17,874 nucleotides of DNA from Smittium mucronatum (GCA_001953115.1 LSSL01003473.1:1-17874); one strand, 5' to 3'; positions 8,596-17,874 are shown, counted from the first letter of the stretch. Notes: generated by a model not told the origin, from the sequence alone. Translations and numbers: made by a program.

Positions 8596-9215
8596 TTTTT
8601 TTTGTATCACGAAATTTTATTGTAAGATAATGCAATTAAAAGCTATACTAAAAAAATATGAAAAAAGGAAATATATATATAAAGGGCTGTTATGCTAACC
8701 AAAACCAGCCCCTCTGTAGGAGTATTGGCAATATACCTAATGGAAAAGGGTGCAATCTTAATACCGAAAGACACCCCTGACATTGCTTCAAGTAGGTGTA
8801 TGACTGAGGTTACATGCAGTCAAGAATTAAGCTCTTTTTCAACGAAATATAGTTTATTGAAGCTACCGAGCTCCTAGTTAGAGCCTTATTCTAACGGGAT
8901 AGATAAAATTAGGTTCCTATCCAATCGTAGGATTGATCAGCATATCTTCCCTACAATAGCTGTTAGATGCTGAGATCCGTCAGACTATCAAACGCTGAAC
9001 TTTTGCAATAGAAGATGTCTCAGCCGTGCTAAAGATCGGTTCCTTCTGTTTCTAGATAGTCCTTCTCTGGAATAAAAGTCTTCTGAATCGCTGTGCGCTG
9101 TCTCCATTACTCTCAACCAAAAATAGTACAACTTTGTGTGAAATTTTAGTTTATAGTACTTCGAAAAGTACACTGTTAAGCCTCTAAACCACAGCGATAT
9201 TTTCACTCATCGGGG
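8596..9215 (-). mobile_element. Retroposon copy C, full length
   Basis: A 620-bp complete copy on the minus strand. It runs from the ribozyme at 9138-9215 to an AATAAA signal (8616-8621) and an eight-base poly(A) tail (8596-8603). The 9-bp duplication CATAAAGAG lies on both sides. It aligns with copy B from end to end, including the low-GC 3' quarter, and with copy A over all that is visible. It is the most diverged copy: ribozyme P1 and P4 carry several mismatches, and single-base indels break the short internal frame. It lies about 390 bp upstream of the gag start of the decayed Ty3/gypsy-type gene, in the same orientation. B and C therefore form a 3.1-kb inverted pair, which I read as two independent insertions. 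Confidence 0.87.
9138..9215 (-). ncRNA. HDV-like ribozyme at 5' end of copy C, partly decayed
   Basis: The same parts occur in the same order on the minus strand. P1 is CCCCGAU (9209-9215) opposite UUAGAGG (9181-9187), with three mismatches. J1/2 is GA (9207-9208). P2 is GUGAAA with UUUCAC, 6 bp. P3 is AUC (9196-9198) with GGU (9188-9190), around a 5-nt loop. P4 is 9152-9175 with a UUCG loop and an intact 6-bp inner stem. J4/2 is AACUAAA (9145-9151), with the catalytic-type C at 9149 kept. The damaged P1 makes self-cleavage unlikely today, so this is best seen as a relic. Confidence 0.65.
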
Positions 9216-9216
9216 A

Positions 9217-9225
9217 CATAAAGAG
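9217..9225. repeat. Target-site duplication, right flank of retroposon C
   Basis: This is the exact partner of 8587-8595 (CATAAAGAG). The single A at 9216 between it and the element corresponds to a T in front of the CCCC start on the element strand. All three copies have that T, so it may be the true first base of the element. Confidence 0.82.
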
Positions 9226-12200
9226 AATAAACCTTAATAAAAAACTTACAAAAAAAAAAGTAAGGGATTTCATTTCTAATAATTATTAAAAAGATAAATT
9301 TAAATTTCGATTTAAAAATTATTCGATATGATGAATCTCTAGCGAATTAAAAAGAATTCACTACAACAAATTTATGTTTATTCTTTCATTTTATGGAGTT
9401 TATAATTATTTTTTCATAAATATATTTAGTCAATAAATATCCTTTTGACCTATGATCCAAATATTAAAATTTTTAATTAACTGTAACATTTATCGTTCGT
9501 AACTTAATAAATGAAGTATTCGCATCAATCCTCTTAAATTCTGAGTAGTCTTTATTATAAATTGATTATTCTCGTTTGAAAAACAATTTAATTAAGGAAA
9601 ATTCTCCTCAAATTTAATAATATACAGGATGTAAAAAACTTTAAATATTCTCGATTTATGGATCTTTGTTCATTTTAGATATAATGACGTTAAAATATTT
9701 CAGAAAAAATTACAAAAAATATCACAAGCGTCGCAGAATATTACAAAATATCAGAAAATTTTTATAGGAAATATTTACTATTTTTATAAATAATATTAAA
9801 AAAAACATTTTTAGAAATTAAGTTGATATAAATGTATTGATTGCGAGTAATTTTTTTATTTCATTTTCAATCTTAAGATATATTTATGGAAATTATTTAT
9901 TTATTAAGGTGTAAAATACATATATTGTGCAAAATATAGGGCCTAAATTTTAAACTGCCGTATAAATGAATAAAAAATATATGATGAAAAATTTAAGTAC
10001 TATGAAAGATCATAAAAATAAATAAATTTTAAAAAATAGAGAATTATAAGTTGCTAATTTTCGCATTCTTTTATCACCAATAATTGAAATTTAAACATTT
10101 GTAATCTTTTTTGTTATTTTTTTTTTTTTTTTATAAAGGACCCACAAAAACACTAAACAAAAATGAAAAGAACCAAAGACTTATAAATATAATCAAAAAT
10201 AAAAATATTATTATTTAGGTTGTAATTTTATTTAAAAAATTGATATTCACTTCATTATTGGGAAAAAATATAAGTATTTATCATTATATCAAATAACTTG
10301 CTTAAAAAAGAATGATATCTTAATAATGAAAAAAATCATATATTTTTAGCATCATTAATTATAAACTTGTTTAAATGTGAATATATAAAAAATCTATGAT
10401 TCTATTTGAATATGCATTTTATTATTATCCTGAAAAAAAATCATCTTAAACATATTGATACTATTATAACTATTTAAAATAAACCCATCTATTCCATAAT
10501 ATTCAAAACTCTTGTAGTTGAATTTTTTTTTTAATTCTTTTACCTTGCATTATAAACCTCAATTTTAATTACTTTGAGTCACTATTTTGAGAAACTTTGA
10601 AACGCCAAAATATCTTCAAAACTTGTTTTTTCGCGATAAAATCTTGAGAATTCTATAATATATAACCGAGAATAAAATTTATTTCACTTATATAATTATA
10701 TATTCTAAACGAATTGACATTAAATTGCAAATCGTCCTCATAATATAAAAAAACACCAAAAAAAAAAAAAAATCTATGATTATAAAAATTCATAATTATA
10801 TTTGAGACTATCACAACCAGAAAAAAGATATCGATATAAATATATCCCTATTCAAAAAAAACTACACATCTTGTTCTTTAAAATTTACAATTAAATCACA
10901 TGAAAATTAATAAAAGTGCGTCTTATGATTTTTCTTATATAAAATGAATAAATTATAGACTTGATTTGAATTATAAATATATAAAAGTTACAACCAGATA
11001 CATTATTTTTATTTATCGCCATCCCTTTTCTAATTTTAATTCCTGTATAAAATTAAAAGGAAAATAAACATTATTTTTAAGCGAATCGTTACAAAAATCA
11101 ATATATTATCATATTTTCTGTCAGCATTCTTCTCACTAAAATTTACTTTAATTTTTTTAAAAAAAATAATCTACTATTATAATATTTAATTATCAGTCTT
11201 AATAGCTGAATATATGCTATCTTTGATTATGATGGCTAAAATTTGGGACAATAGTGCAGTCTGAAACCACTGTCGCTATCAAATGTTACATCGGTTAATT
11301 TTTTAGAATGATTATTTAACTACTATACTTCAAATTGTAAAAAAAATAAAAAAAATAAAAAAATATACTTCAAATTGATACAAAACTATATATATTTAAA
11401 GTTCTCTTTTTAAATTTGTTTCTCTAATATCTTCTTTAAAATTTAAAAACTTAACATTTTGAATTATGAAAAAATTAAGAAATTAAAAATCTTTCTTAAT
11501 TTATCAAATAGAGTTAAATTTTTTATCGTAAAAAAAAATATGTGCACATATTCATAAAAAATTACCCATATATATTTTTTAATTTTATAGGTTAATATTT
11601 AAAATGCATGATTTTAATTTGAATTTGTGGTCACAATTCTTACTATAAAAACAAAGAATTTGTAATTTTATTGGATATTTTGGTCTTTTTTAAGAAAGTA
11701 AAAATCCGTTTGTTAGCTTTCTATCCATCAAATTCTTTAAATATTAAAAAATTTTCAATTTAAGCTTTATTATTTGAATTTTTTATTTCAAAATTAATAG
11801 AATAAAGAGGTAAAAAAGTTTCAAGATTAAATAAGTTTATAAAAAATAGTGAGATCAATATACTATCAAAGTTCAAATTAGAATAGAAATATTTGAAATT
11901 ATAAATTTGAGTGTACTATTTAAGTTATTTAAAACACTATTAAATCACAAAAAAAAATTTGAAATTTTTTTTTTTTGTATTATAGAAGATATGTTAAAAT
12001 AGAATAACTCGAAAATTTAATTAATACGTGAAATTTAAATAATAAAATATATTTAATTGTTTTAAATAAAAATTAAGAATATTATTATTGTAATTTATTT
12101 TTATTTCCAATTCCTGATTTTAGGTGTATTAATTTTGGGTCTATATAGACTGACAAATTTCTTTTCGTAAAAAAAACTTAATAAAAATTTCTGAGAATTG

Positions 12201-12729
12201 GAAATTTGATGACTAGTTTTTTTTTGTCACGCTTTAAGAAAATTTTAGGTTTTAATACAAGTAATAATAATAAATTATGATAAATTATTCTTGATTGATA
12301 AATATATTTAAACTGAATATTCATAAAATAAATCAATACATGCAAAAACAAATTAGAGAATTCGATATTTTTATGGGGATAGACATCTCAGATATCTTCA
12401 AAAAATTATAGATAATATTTCTGTATCAGTATTTCAGTATTTTTTTAATAATTTACCCACATTTATTATTGCAATACTGATATTCACTTTCTAAAAGATT
12501 GATTAAATTTTATTTTCACCTTTCATCTATTATTCAGCATAATGATATCCGGTTTAATTTTTCAAGAACTAGGTTATTTTTCTTTTTTTTTTATAATTTA
12601 TAATAATTTTACTTTAAATATTTTAACAGATAAATAAAAAAAATGCCTTTTAATGATTATTTTTTTTACGGGAAATTTATTTTAAAATTTATAAAAAGTT
12701 ACAAAAACTAATTTAAAAAAATTAAAAAT
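9226..12729. other. AT-rich gene-free desert
   Basis: About 3.5 kb of AT-rich DNA with long A and T runs. I found no open frame with recognisable protein, no RNA gene and no copy of the retroposon. A 14-bp direct repeat (TATACTTCAAATTG at 11324-11337 and 11364-11377) flanks an A-rich tract and looks like a local slippage duplication. A small island near 11240-11300 is less AT-rich but shows no identifiable content. Confidence 0.65.
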
Positions 12730-12755
12730 GTGAAAATTTTTTAAAAAAATTTCAC
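12730..12755. repeat. 26-bp near-perfect palindrome at the 3' edge of the LINE remnant
   Basis: Two 13-bp arms (12730-12742 and 12743-12755) are complementary except at one position, with no loop. It overlaps the stop codon of the LINE reading frame on the minus strand (TGA, 12752-12754). In DNA this rich in A and T it may be accidental; it could also mark the start of the element's 3' untranslated region. Confidence 0.4.
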
Positions 12756-13500
12756 TCTACTCCCCTCTGCCGCTCTAGTAGCTCCATACCTCGAGGGCAT
12801 TTGTTCAAAGGATCTGGTGAATCACTTAAACTCTGGAACTTAAGTGTTCGTTGCACGCGGATGCCAATCAGAAATTTGGCTGTTTCCAACACAAATTTTT
12901 GATCGGCGGTGTCAGCCTGTAGCTGACTTAAAGTATGTTTAGACTCCCCCCCAAGGAGTTTTCCAACTATCCCCAACCTAGATTCATTTAAATTAGAAAG
13001 ATGTTTTTTTATGTCTGAGCGGATCGGTGCAGATAAAAACCTGCCGATCGTCTCATTTTGCTGTAGTCACATCGAGAGCAATTTAATAAGATGTGGTTGA
13101 CAGTTTCAGGCACATCAATTTTGTAGAAGGGACAATTTTTTTTAAATTTTTCATCTAAAAATTTCATATTTGATAGTCGCTGGACGGTCGGAAAGGCTCA
13201 TATTCGCATTTTCCCGATGACCTGGAGGCCAAGTTTCAGGTCAGGGTACAGCAGCTGAAGATTCATCCAGTTTCGTTTTCTGCCGATTTATAGGTCCACC
13301 GTCCACTGGTTGATTTAAAACTGGTTATTTTTATTTTCCCTGTCGACAATTTTGATGGTGGTTTCACCTTTTGAATTTTGAACACAAATTTGTTTTATCC
13401 ATCTTGAGCTGCCGGTCACTCAGGTGGCCATTCTGGCTTTGATGGACGACTTAATGAGACCGGAATCCTTTTAATGATTATTGATGCAGAGATGGACGGT
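12752..13500 (-). pseudogene. LINE (non-LTR retrotransposon) ORF2 C-terminal fragment, decayed
   Basis: About 250 codons of the region downstream of the reverse-transcriptase domain can be read on the minus strand. One frame runs from 13500 to about 13012 and includes LYPDLKLGLQVIGKMR (near 13210-13255), AFPTVQRLSN and then CPFYKIDVPETVNHILLNC (13078-13134). This is the LINE C-terminal zinc motif C-x2-C-x(7-9)-H-x4-C, with the second Cys changed to Tyr (a one-base G-to-A change). A frameshift at an A run (13004-13010) leads into the last 75 codons, with VLETAKFLIGIRVQRTLK and a TGA at 12752-12754. In-frame stops at 13471, 13420, 13315, 13288, 13198 and 13009 mark it as dead. No reverse-transcriptase motif is left above 13500, so it is either 5'-truncated, as LINE copies often are, or eroded. 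It is less AT-rich than its surroundings. Confidence 0.85.
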
Positions 13501-14372
13501 AAAAATAATATCTTTCCCTTAGATTTAAAAGCTTAAATGGTAACCTTTTCATATTAATTCAGTAAAATTTACCCCTAAGATTAATGGCTATTTTTATTAT
13601 CCAAATAAAAAAATGATTCTGTGGCAATAATTCTAAATTTTTTATTTACGAGATAATTTAAAAACTTATATTGTAAAAAAAATAATCAAGCTTTGAAAGG
13701 ATAAATATTGTGAAAATATTATTAATAAATTACACATAGTTGTGGGTTTGAAGATTTATCATGTTGTGGAGAATTATTTAAGTTCTGAATGTTTCAATAT
13801 TACATTTCCACCATATTTTTTTATACTGGAGGAAATTATTAAAATTTATCTTCATTGGAAAACACGAATTGGTCTGGTCTTTCCATTTCTTTTAATCATA
13901 ATTTTTTTTCAACGAAAAAAGTTATCAACCAGGGCCCTTTTGGTCTTAAGTTATAAAAAAAATAAATTTCAAACCGAAAAAAGAAAAGAGCTAATATTTA
14001 TGTTAAATATATATCAATTAAACCAATTTAATTATATCAATTTGTATATTTAATCATCAGAAAAGACACATTGAATATAACTTATACATTTTTTTTACAA
14101 AACGAAATATTAAAACTGTTTTGCAAACTATAGATCTTATATATTATTATAATAAGTAATACTAAATAACTAAATCGACTTTAACTATTACAGGTCCAAA
14201 CACAAATATAATCCTTATTTATAGTCCAAAAATAAAAAATAAAAACAAAAAACGGGCTTTATATTTGGTTTCTTTTACTAAAATCTAATAGAAAATTTTA
14301 ATTCCATAAAAAAAACTTTATACATTTTTGGACCATGGTAGGACTAAATAATTGGAATTTATAAAATTTTTG

Positions 14373-14395
14373 TTTAGATAGCTTCGGCATCTAAA
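14373..14395. other. Small hairpin with UUCG tetraloop
   Basis: TTTAGAT (14373-14379) pairs with ATCTAAA (14389-14395). A one-base bulge is followed by GC-TTCG-GC, which would form the very stable C(UUCG)G tetraloop in RNA. No promoter, neighbouring helices or homology to the retroposon ribozyme were found around it, so its meaning is unknown. Confidence 0.35.
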
Positions 14396-14599
14396 AGATT
14401 TATAGTTAGATCTTTTAATATATAGGATTTCTGAAAACAAATAATTTGTGGCTGATAAATTAATTTGCTCGGCGCTATCCTGTATGACTTTAAACTATAT
14501 TATAATAGAAAATCAAAAAATAAAACCTTTAATATATATTACGTTTAATTTTATTATTTATTTCTAACTACTAAATAGGTTACCGAATTAATAAATGAG

Positions 14600-14648
14600 A
14601 GGCCAACTCACCAAACTCGCCGTGATGTATGGCCTGTTTTTTTTTTTT
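14600..14648 (+). other. Inverted repeat followed by T12 tract
   Basis: AGGCCA (14600-14605) and TGGCCT (14630-14635) could pair around a 24-nt loop, and a run of twelve T follows at 14637-14648. This looks like the 3' end of a small RNA polymerase III transcript. No A-box and B-box pair or tRNA-like fold was recognised upstream, so it is only a candidate. Confidence 0.25.
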
Positions 14649-15425
14649 GCGATTTTCCCAAAAACTAAAACCCCCTTAGATTTCGATGTAATCTATAATA
14701 AAAAGCATCACCATAAATCAGAACGTATCTCCAACATACGAATGTGAAATCTAATATGCAATTAGATCTTTCCTTCAACAACAAAATATGAAATATACGG
14801 TTTAACATTTATTATTAAATTACCCCTAGCATAAAAAATAAAAGTCAAAAGATTGTTGATATCTGATGTTTTAAGATTGCATACAAAAAATCACATATCA
14901 GTAATAAATATATCCGTTTAATCCCTTTAGGGAAGAGGTCAAAAAATGGCACTCAGTTTTCCATCAACAAAATCATCTATGTAATAATTTATCAATTGGC
15001 CAAAAAAAATTCATTTCCAAATAGTGTATAAAAAATTTAACAAATGGAAAATAGAAACTTTTTGATCCTGGAAGCGATAAATTTGAGTGTAAAACTTAGA
15101 TGCTGCTGTAATTGATTAGCCTTTTTCGAGTTGGTAATTCACATATTTACTTCATTTTCTGGTAATAGCTGCCCAACTACACTCTCGTGACTTTTTTAAA
15201 TGGAATAATTTGTTCTAGTAAAATTTAAGCAAACGAAAAATAGCCAATAGTATTATTGTACAAATTTAGACTTTGAACGGGCCAAATTAGAAAAATAAAT
15301 TGAAAAAAACGCTATGATAATTGGCTATATTTTATCGAGAAATTAAATTTGTATATTTTTTGGACGTGATTATTAATCCCTGCCCCAAATTCTACTCAAT
15401 AAAAACCTATTATCTCTAAAGCTAG

Positions 15426-16040
15426 ATTGTTCGAATTCTTTTTTATTCTATGAGGTATTTTTAGTTAAACTTTAATGGAAATTCGGAATTAGAATATGGA
15501 GCATTCCAGTGTCAAATGATGAATGAAATTCTAAATAGGGTATATTAAAACTACCAGATTAACAATTCGGTAGAACATCTTCTGAATCATTGGTTATATT
15601 TTTTATTATTATATGCACATAAAGATGATATATGTGCTTGGATTGTGTTTTTAAATAATTTTAAACTGTAAGACCATAACAACCTTAAACCTGGAGAATC
15701 GAAACACCATAAACTCATTCATTGAAATGAGTACTTTGATTTGGTTTTATTATCTATTGTAAAACGATTTTATCAATTATCTAATGAGAGTAAAAGAATT
15801 GTCGAATGGAATAAAGAAGTAGAATTGAGTCCAAAAAGCGAGTAAAAAACGTTCCATAGAATTTCTAAAAGCTAAGTGTATTATCATTCCACCAAAAAAG
15901 AGATGATATTCCCTCACATTATGTATTAATAACAATTAAGATCTTACGAGCATCAGTAGGAATTATTAAAACATCAAATTTCAGAACCATAATATCGAAG
16001 GATGTTTCAAGGAAAGCTTAAAGTGATTATTATAAAATGA
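15426..16040 (+). pseudogene. Decayed reading frame, product not recognised
   Basis: One plus-strand frame of 204 codons ends at TGA 16038-16040 and looks partly coding. Its best part, 15549-15842, reads NYQINNSVEHLLNHWLY..., KDDICAWIVFLNN, then EYFDLVLLSIVKRFYQL and EWNKEVELSPKSE, with only two internal stops in nearly 100 codons. Over the whole frame there are ten internal stops (for example TAG 15462, TAA 15546, TAA 15669, TGA 15723, TAA 15927 and 15930), many of which would be CAA or CAG before a C-to-T change. I do not recognise a family. A retrotransposon pol fragment or a dead host gene are both possible. The evidence is composition and frame openness only. Confidence 0.35.
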
Positions 16041-16068
16041 GTTTAAAAATTAAGCTAATATGAAAAAG

Positions 16069-16076
16069 TATAAATA
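16069..16076 (+). promoter_or_regulatory. TATA-like element upstream of the oxidoreductase gene
   Basis: TATAAATA lies about 120 bases before the start codon, a plausible distance for a fungal promoter. In DNA this AT-rich such matches are common, so it is only a candidate. Confidence 0.2.
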
Positions 16077-16196
16077 TCCTAAAACTTTTTTTTAAAGACA
16101 CAGAATATATTAAACCATAAATTTGCTTTTTGATTTTAATTTCATACCCAGGACAGATTTACATCTTAAGAATTGTAATAAATTAAATATATAACT

Positions 16197-17423
16197 ATGA
16201 AGACCGCTGTAGAATTGATTACTCCCTTTGTTGAAGATCCTCTTGAGTTCGTTCACTTTCAGCCAAATCGTCCAGGAAAGGCCATCGGATTCCTAGAAGG
16301 GGGTGAATCAATAAACTTTGATGAACTTCCTGATAAAAAGTTACCTCTTACTTTTACTCCACTTACCCAGAGAGGAGTCACCTTCAACAATAGGATATTC
16401 GTATCACCAATTCTTACCTATTCTTCTCAGGATGGTTTTTTGACTGACTGGCATGTAGCCCATTATGGAGGATTGTCTATGCATACTCCTGGAGGTATTA
16501 CTGTTGAGGCCACTGGGGTTACAGCACATGGAAGGGTTTCCATTAATTGTCCAGGAATTTGGAAAGATGAACAAATAGAATCGCACAGAAAGGTAGTGAG
16601 AGTTGTTAAAAGCAACAACGTAAGGATTGGTCTTCAATTGGTTCATTCGGGGAGGAAAGGGTCTGGTCTGCCTATTTGGGAGTCTAGTAAGGGGATCGCT
16701 CATAGCTCGATAGGGGGTTGGACAGATGAAGTCTATGGCCCGACCTCCGAAGCCTTTGACGAAATATCTGCTGATACAAAGGAGCTTACAATCTCACAGA
16801 TTGAGAGGATCAAAGAAGCCTACGTTGATGCTGCTATCAGGGCTGATTTAGCCGGTTATGACTATCTTGAAATTCATGCAGCACATGTATATCTTCTTTC
16901 TTCATTCCTTAGCCCGATATCAAATACTAGAAAGGATATTTATGGAGGGTCCTTTGATAACAGAGTCAGATTCCTAATAGAGGTTGTAGAAAGAGTCAGA
17001 AATGTTTTCCCAGAAAATAAGCCCATTTGGGTTAGGTTATCTTGTAATGAATGGTTCGAAGGTGGTTGGGATATCGAAGATTCAGTTAGATTAGCAAGAT
17101 TGTTGAAAGATATTGGAGTAGATCTTGTTGATTGTAGTTCAGGGGGGATGTCAAATAGAGAAGTGGTCGAGTACAGACCTCTTTTCCAAGTATCTTTTGC
17201 TCAGCAAGTTAGAGAAAGAGCCGGGGTTCAAACTGGTGCAGTGGGAATAATAACCAAACCTTCGGAGATAGAAGAAATTCTACAATTAGGACAAAGCGAT
17301 ATTGTTTCCCTCGGCAGACAGTTTTTATTGGAGCCATCATTCGTTAAAAGAGCTGCAGTGGAGTTGGGTGTAGATTTGAGCTACCCCAACCAGTATTTGT
17401 ACGCGAAAAGCTTGATAGACTAG
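16197..17423 (+). CDS. NADH:flavin oxidoreductase / old yellow enzyme family (YqjM-like)
   Basis: A complete 408-residue, intronless protein. The family is an FMN-bound TIM barrel that uses NAD(P)H to reduce activated C=C bonds such as enones. After a ~50-residue N-terminal extension typical of fungal members, the barrel starts at LTFTPLTQRGVTFNNRI (51-67). Visible family residues are: Tyr75; Gln147 and His150 (QLVH); Arg153-Lys154 (SGRK); His227 and His230 with the proton-donor Tyr232 (HAAHVY); FLSP-SNTRKDIYGGS (237-252); Arg280; DCSSGG (312-317); TGAVG (346-350); and GR (373-374). Two features are odd. The Cys that tunes the flavin in YqjM (Cys26) is Leu73 (SPILTYSS), and the C-terminal arginine finger (QYER in YqjM) reads QYLY (399-402). 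No signal peptide is seen, so it is probably cytosolic. The ATG is preceded by an in-frame stop at 16179-16181. The natural substrate is unknown. Confidence 0.93.
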   Translation: MKTAVELITPFVEDPLEFVHFQPNRPGKAIGFLEGGESINFDELPDKKLPLTFTPLTQRGVTFNNRIFVSPILTYSSQDGFLTDWHVAHYGGLSMHTPGGITVEATGVTAHGRVSINCPGIWKDEQIESHRKVVRVVKSNNVRIGLQLVHSGRKGSGLPIWESSKGIAHSSIGGWTDEVYGPTSEAFDEISADTKELTISQIERIKEAYVDAAIRADLAGYDYLEIHAAHVYLLSSFLSPISNTRKDIYGGSFDNRVRFLIEVVERVRNVFPENKPIWVRLSCNEWFEGGWDIEDSVRLARLLKDIGVDLVDCSSGGMSNREVVEYRPLFQVSFAQQVRERAGVQTGAVGIITKPSEIEEILQLGQSDIVSLGRQFLLEPSFVKRAAVELGVDLSYPNQYLYAKSLID

Positions 17424-17458
17424 ATGTCTTATTACTGTTTTTTTTAGTGTTCAGTAGC

Positions 17459-17464
17459 AATAAA
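17459..17464 (+). other. Polyadenylation signal of the oxidoreductase gene
   Basis: AATAAA begins 36 bases after the stop codon and is followed by a T- and G-rich stretch (near 17475-17500), the usual arrangement for 3' end formation. It would give the mRNA a very short 3' untranslated region. Confidence 0.5.
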
Positions 17465-17874
17465 AATGAAGTTATTGTTTTGTAAAAAGTTTTTCTTTTT
17501 GCTTATCTTTGGAGATAATTTATTTTTAAAATATTTTGCAATTATGGGATGGGGGGTTTTTCCGATTTTCTAAAAAAAATACAAGAATGAAGTCGAATAG
17601 ACATACTCTATACCATCTTAATTTTTCTAGATCGTAAAAATGGCCTTTAGTTTGGTTAATAAATGGGAAAGAGCCACCCTACTCATTGAACATAATCGCA
17701 GAGGGATAGTTGTAAAGCTCCTTTAGAAAAAAAAAAGGGGGGGGGGGTCTATTCTCTGTCTCCTTTAAACTTTTTTGAAATGAAAATAAAGATAAAATAG
17801 CTATCAATTCTCTCTATTTCCTTAGTTTTTTTTAATTGAATTAGCCAATAAAATTGCTGAATTCCATTACCAAA
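17465..17874. other. 3' flank of the oxidoreductase gene, with a 28-codon open frame
   Basis: Mostly AT-rich spacer. One short frame (17640-17726) starts with an ATG in good context (AAAAATGG) and reads MAFSLVNKWERATLLIEHNR before ending at TAG. Its composition is less AT-rich than the surroundings. It could be a small gene, a first exon of a gene beyond the window or a remnant; nothing identifies it. Directly after it is a run of ten A then eleven G (17727-17747). No other feature was seen up to the end. Confidence 0.25.
17727..17747. repeat. A10-G11 homopolymer pair
   Basis: Ten A residues (17727-17736) are followed directly by eleven G residues (17737-17747), a striking switch in otherwise AT-rich DNA. 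The G run could be a length-variable site or a base-calling difficulty. Confidence 0.85.

Larger units (their letters stand above)
13501..15425. other. AT-rich intergenic DNA with two small hairpins
   Basis: No gene is supported here. A 103-codon plus-strand frame at 13742-14053 starts with GTG, has no ATG until near its end and reads as low-complexity residues. Two structured spots occur: a hairpin with a UUCG loop at 14373-14395, and a 6-bp inverted repeat followed by twelve T at 14600-14648. From about 15050 onwards the sequence becomes less AT-rich, perhaps the eroded start of the frame annotated at 15426. Confidence 0.55.

Noticed and set aside
8371..8610. A 79-codon minus-strand frame upstream of gag
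   Set aside because: It begins in the poly(T) and target duplication of retroposon C, is hydrophobic low-complexity sequence and overlaps the presumed leader or LTR.
8692..8877. A 61-codon plus-strand frame starting at 8692
   Set aside because: It is antisense to the 3' part of retroposon C and is not conserved as a frame in copy B.
1..9215. Copies A and C as direct LTRs of an 8-9 kb retrotransposon
   Set aside because: The copies lack TG...CA ends, end in poly(A), and have individual target duplications. The sequence between them holds a gene in a pattern not matching an LTR element bounded by A and C.
6108..9219. B and C as the long terminal inverted repeats of one 3.1-kb DNA transposon, with ACAT flanking both outer CCCC/GGGG ends
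   Set aside because: The 4-bp ACAT match is explained by chance. Each copy has its own longer duplication (14-15 bp for B, 9 bp for C) and its own poly(A) tail at its inner end, so they are two separate retroposon insertions.
13742..14053. A 103-codon plus-strand frame
   Set aside because: It starts with GTG, which is not a normal eukaryotic start, has no ATG until near its end, and is made of residues expected from AT-rich DNA (Ile, Leu, Phe, Lys, Asn, Tyr).
16404..16703. A 99-codon minus-strand frame
   Set aside because: It is antisense to the well-supported oxidoreductase coding sequence.

Overview
The window looks like a gene-poor, transposon-rich stretch of an AT-rich eukaryotic nuclear genome, most likely a fungus. 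It has one intact, intronless gene of fungal old-yellow-enzyme type near the right end (16197-17423). Everything else is AT-rich spacer and decayed or nested mobile elements. Signs of a eukaryote are poly(A) tails, AATAAA signals, a LINE remnant, a Ty3/gypsy-type remnant and no bacterial operon structure. An AT-rich early-diverging fungus such as a Harpellales would fit, but that placement is a guess.

Most notable is a family of ~620-630 bp poly(A)-tailed retroposons in three copies: A (1-455, minus, cut by the window edge), B (6112-6739, plus) and C (8596-9215, minus). B and C are full length, end in AATAAA plus a poly(A) run, and have target-site duplications (about 14-15 bp for B, 9 bp for C). 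The first ~79 nt of every copy folds as an HDV-like nested double-pseudoknot ribozyme: P1, J1/2, P2, P3, L3, P3', P1', P4 with a UUCG loop, J4/2 containing C-U-A-A, then P2'. All helices are complete in A, nearly complete in B and partly decayed in C. Self-cleaving ribozymes of this class are known at the 5' ends of non-LTR retrotransposons (R2; trypanosome L1Tc and its non-autonomous partner NARTc). This family would be a non-autonomous example in a new setting.

Layout: copy A (1-455); AT-rich desert (456-about 5400) with one (CCCCA)n tract; a decayed Ty3/gypsy-type gag-protease gene on the minus strand (8209 down to about 5475), split by retroposon B inserted just before the protease; a possible LTR or leader remnant (8210-8586); retroposon C; a second AT-rich desert (9226-12729); the C-terminal ~250 codons of a decayed LINE reverse-transcriptase ORF on the minus strand (12752-13500); more AT-rich DNA with two small hairpins; a weakly supported decayed plus-strand reading frame (15426-16040); the intact oxidoreductase gene; and its 3' flank with a polyadenylation signal.

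How the parts relate: the Ty3/gypsy remnant is oldest here. B inserted into it and C just upstream of it. The retroposons encode no reverse transcriptase and must have been mobilised in trans by a LINE; the LINE remnant shows such elements existed in this genome, but no sequence link between the two is visible. The in-frame stops of the pseudogenes are mostly of the kind produced by C-to-T change (CAA, CAG, CGA or TGG to stop), consistent with strong AT-directed decay.
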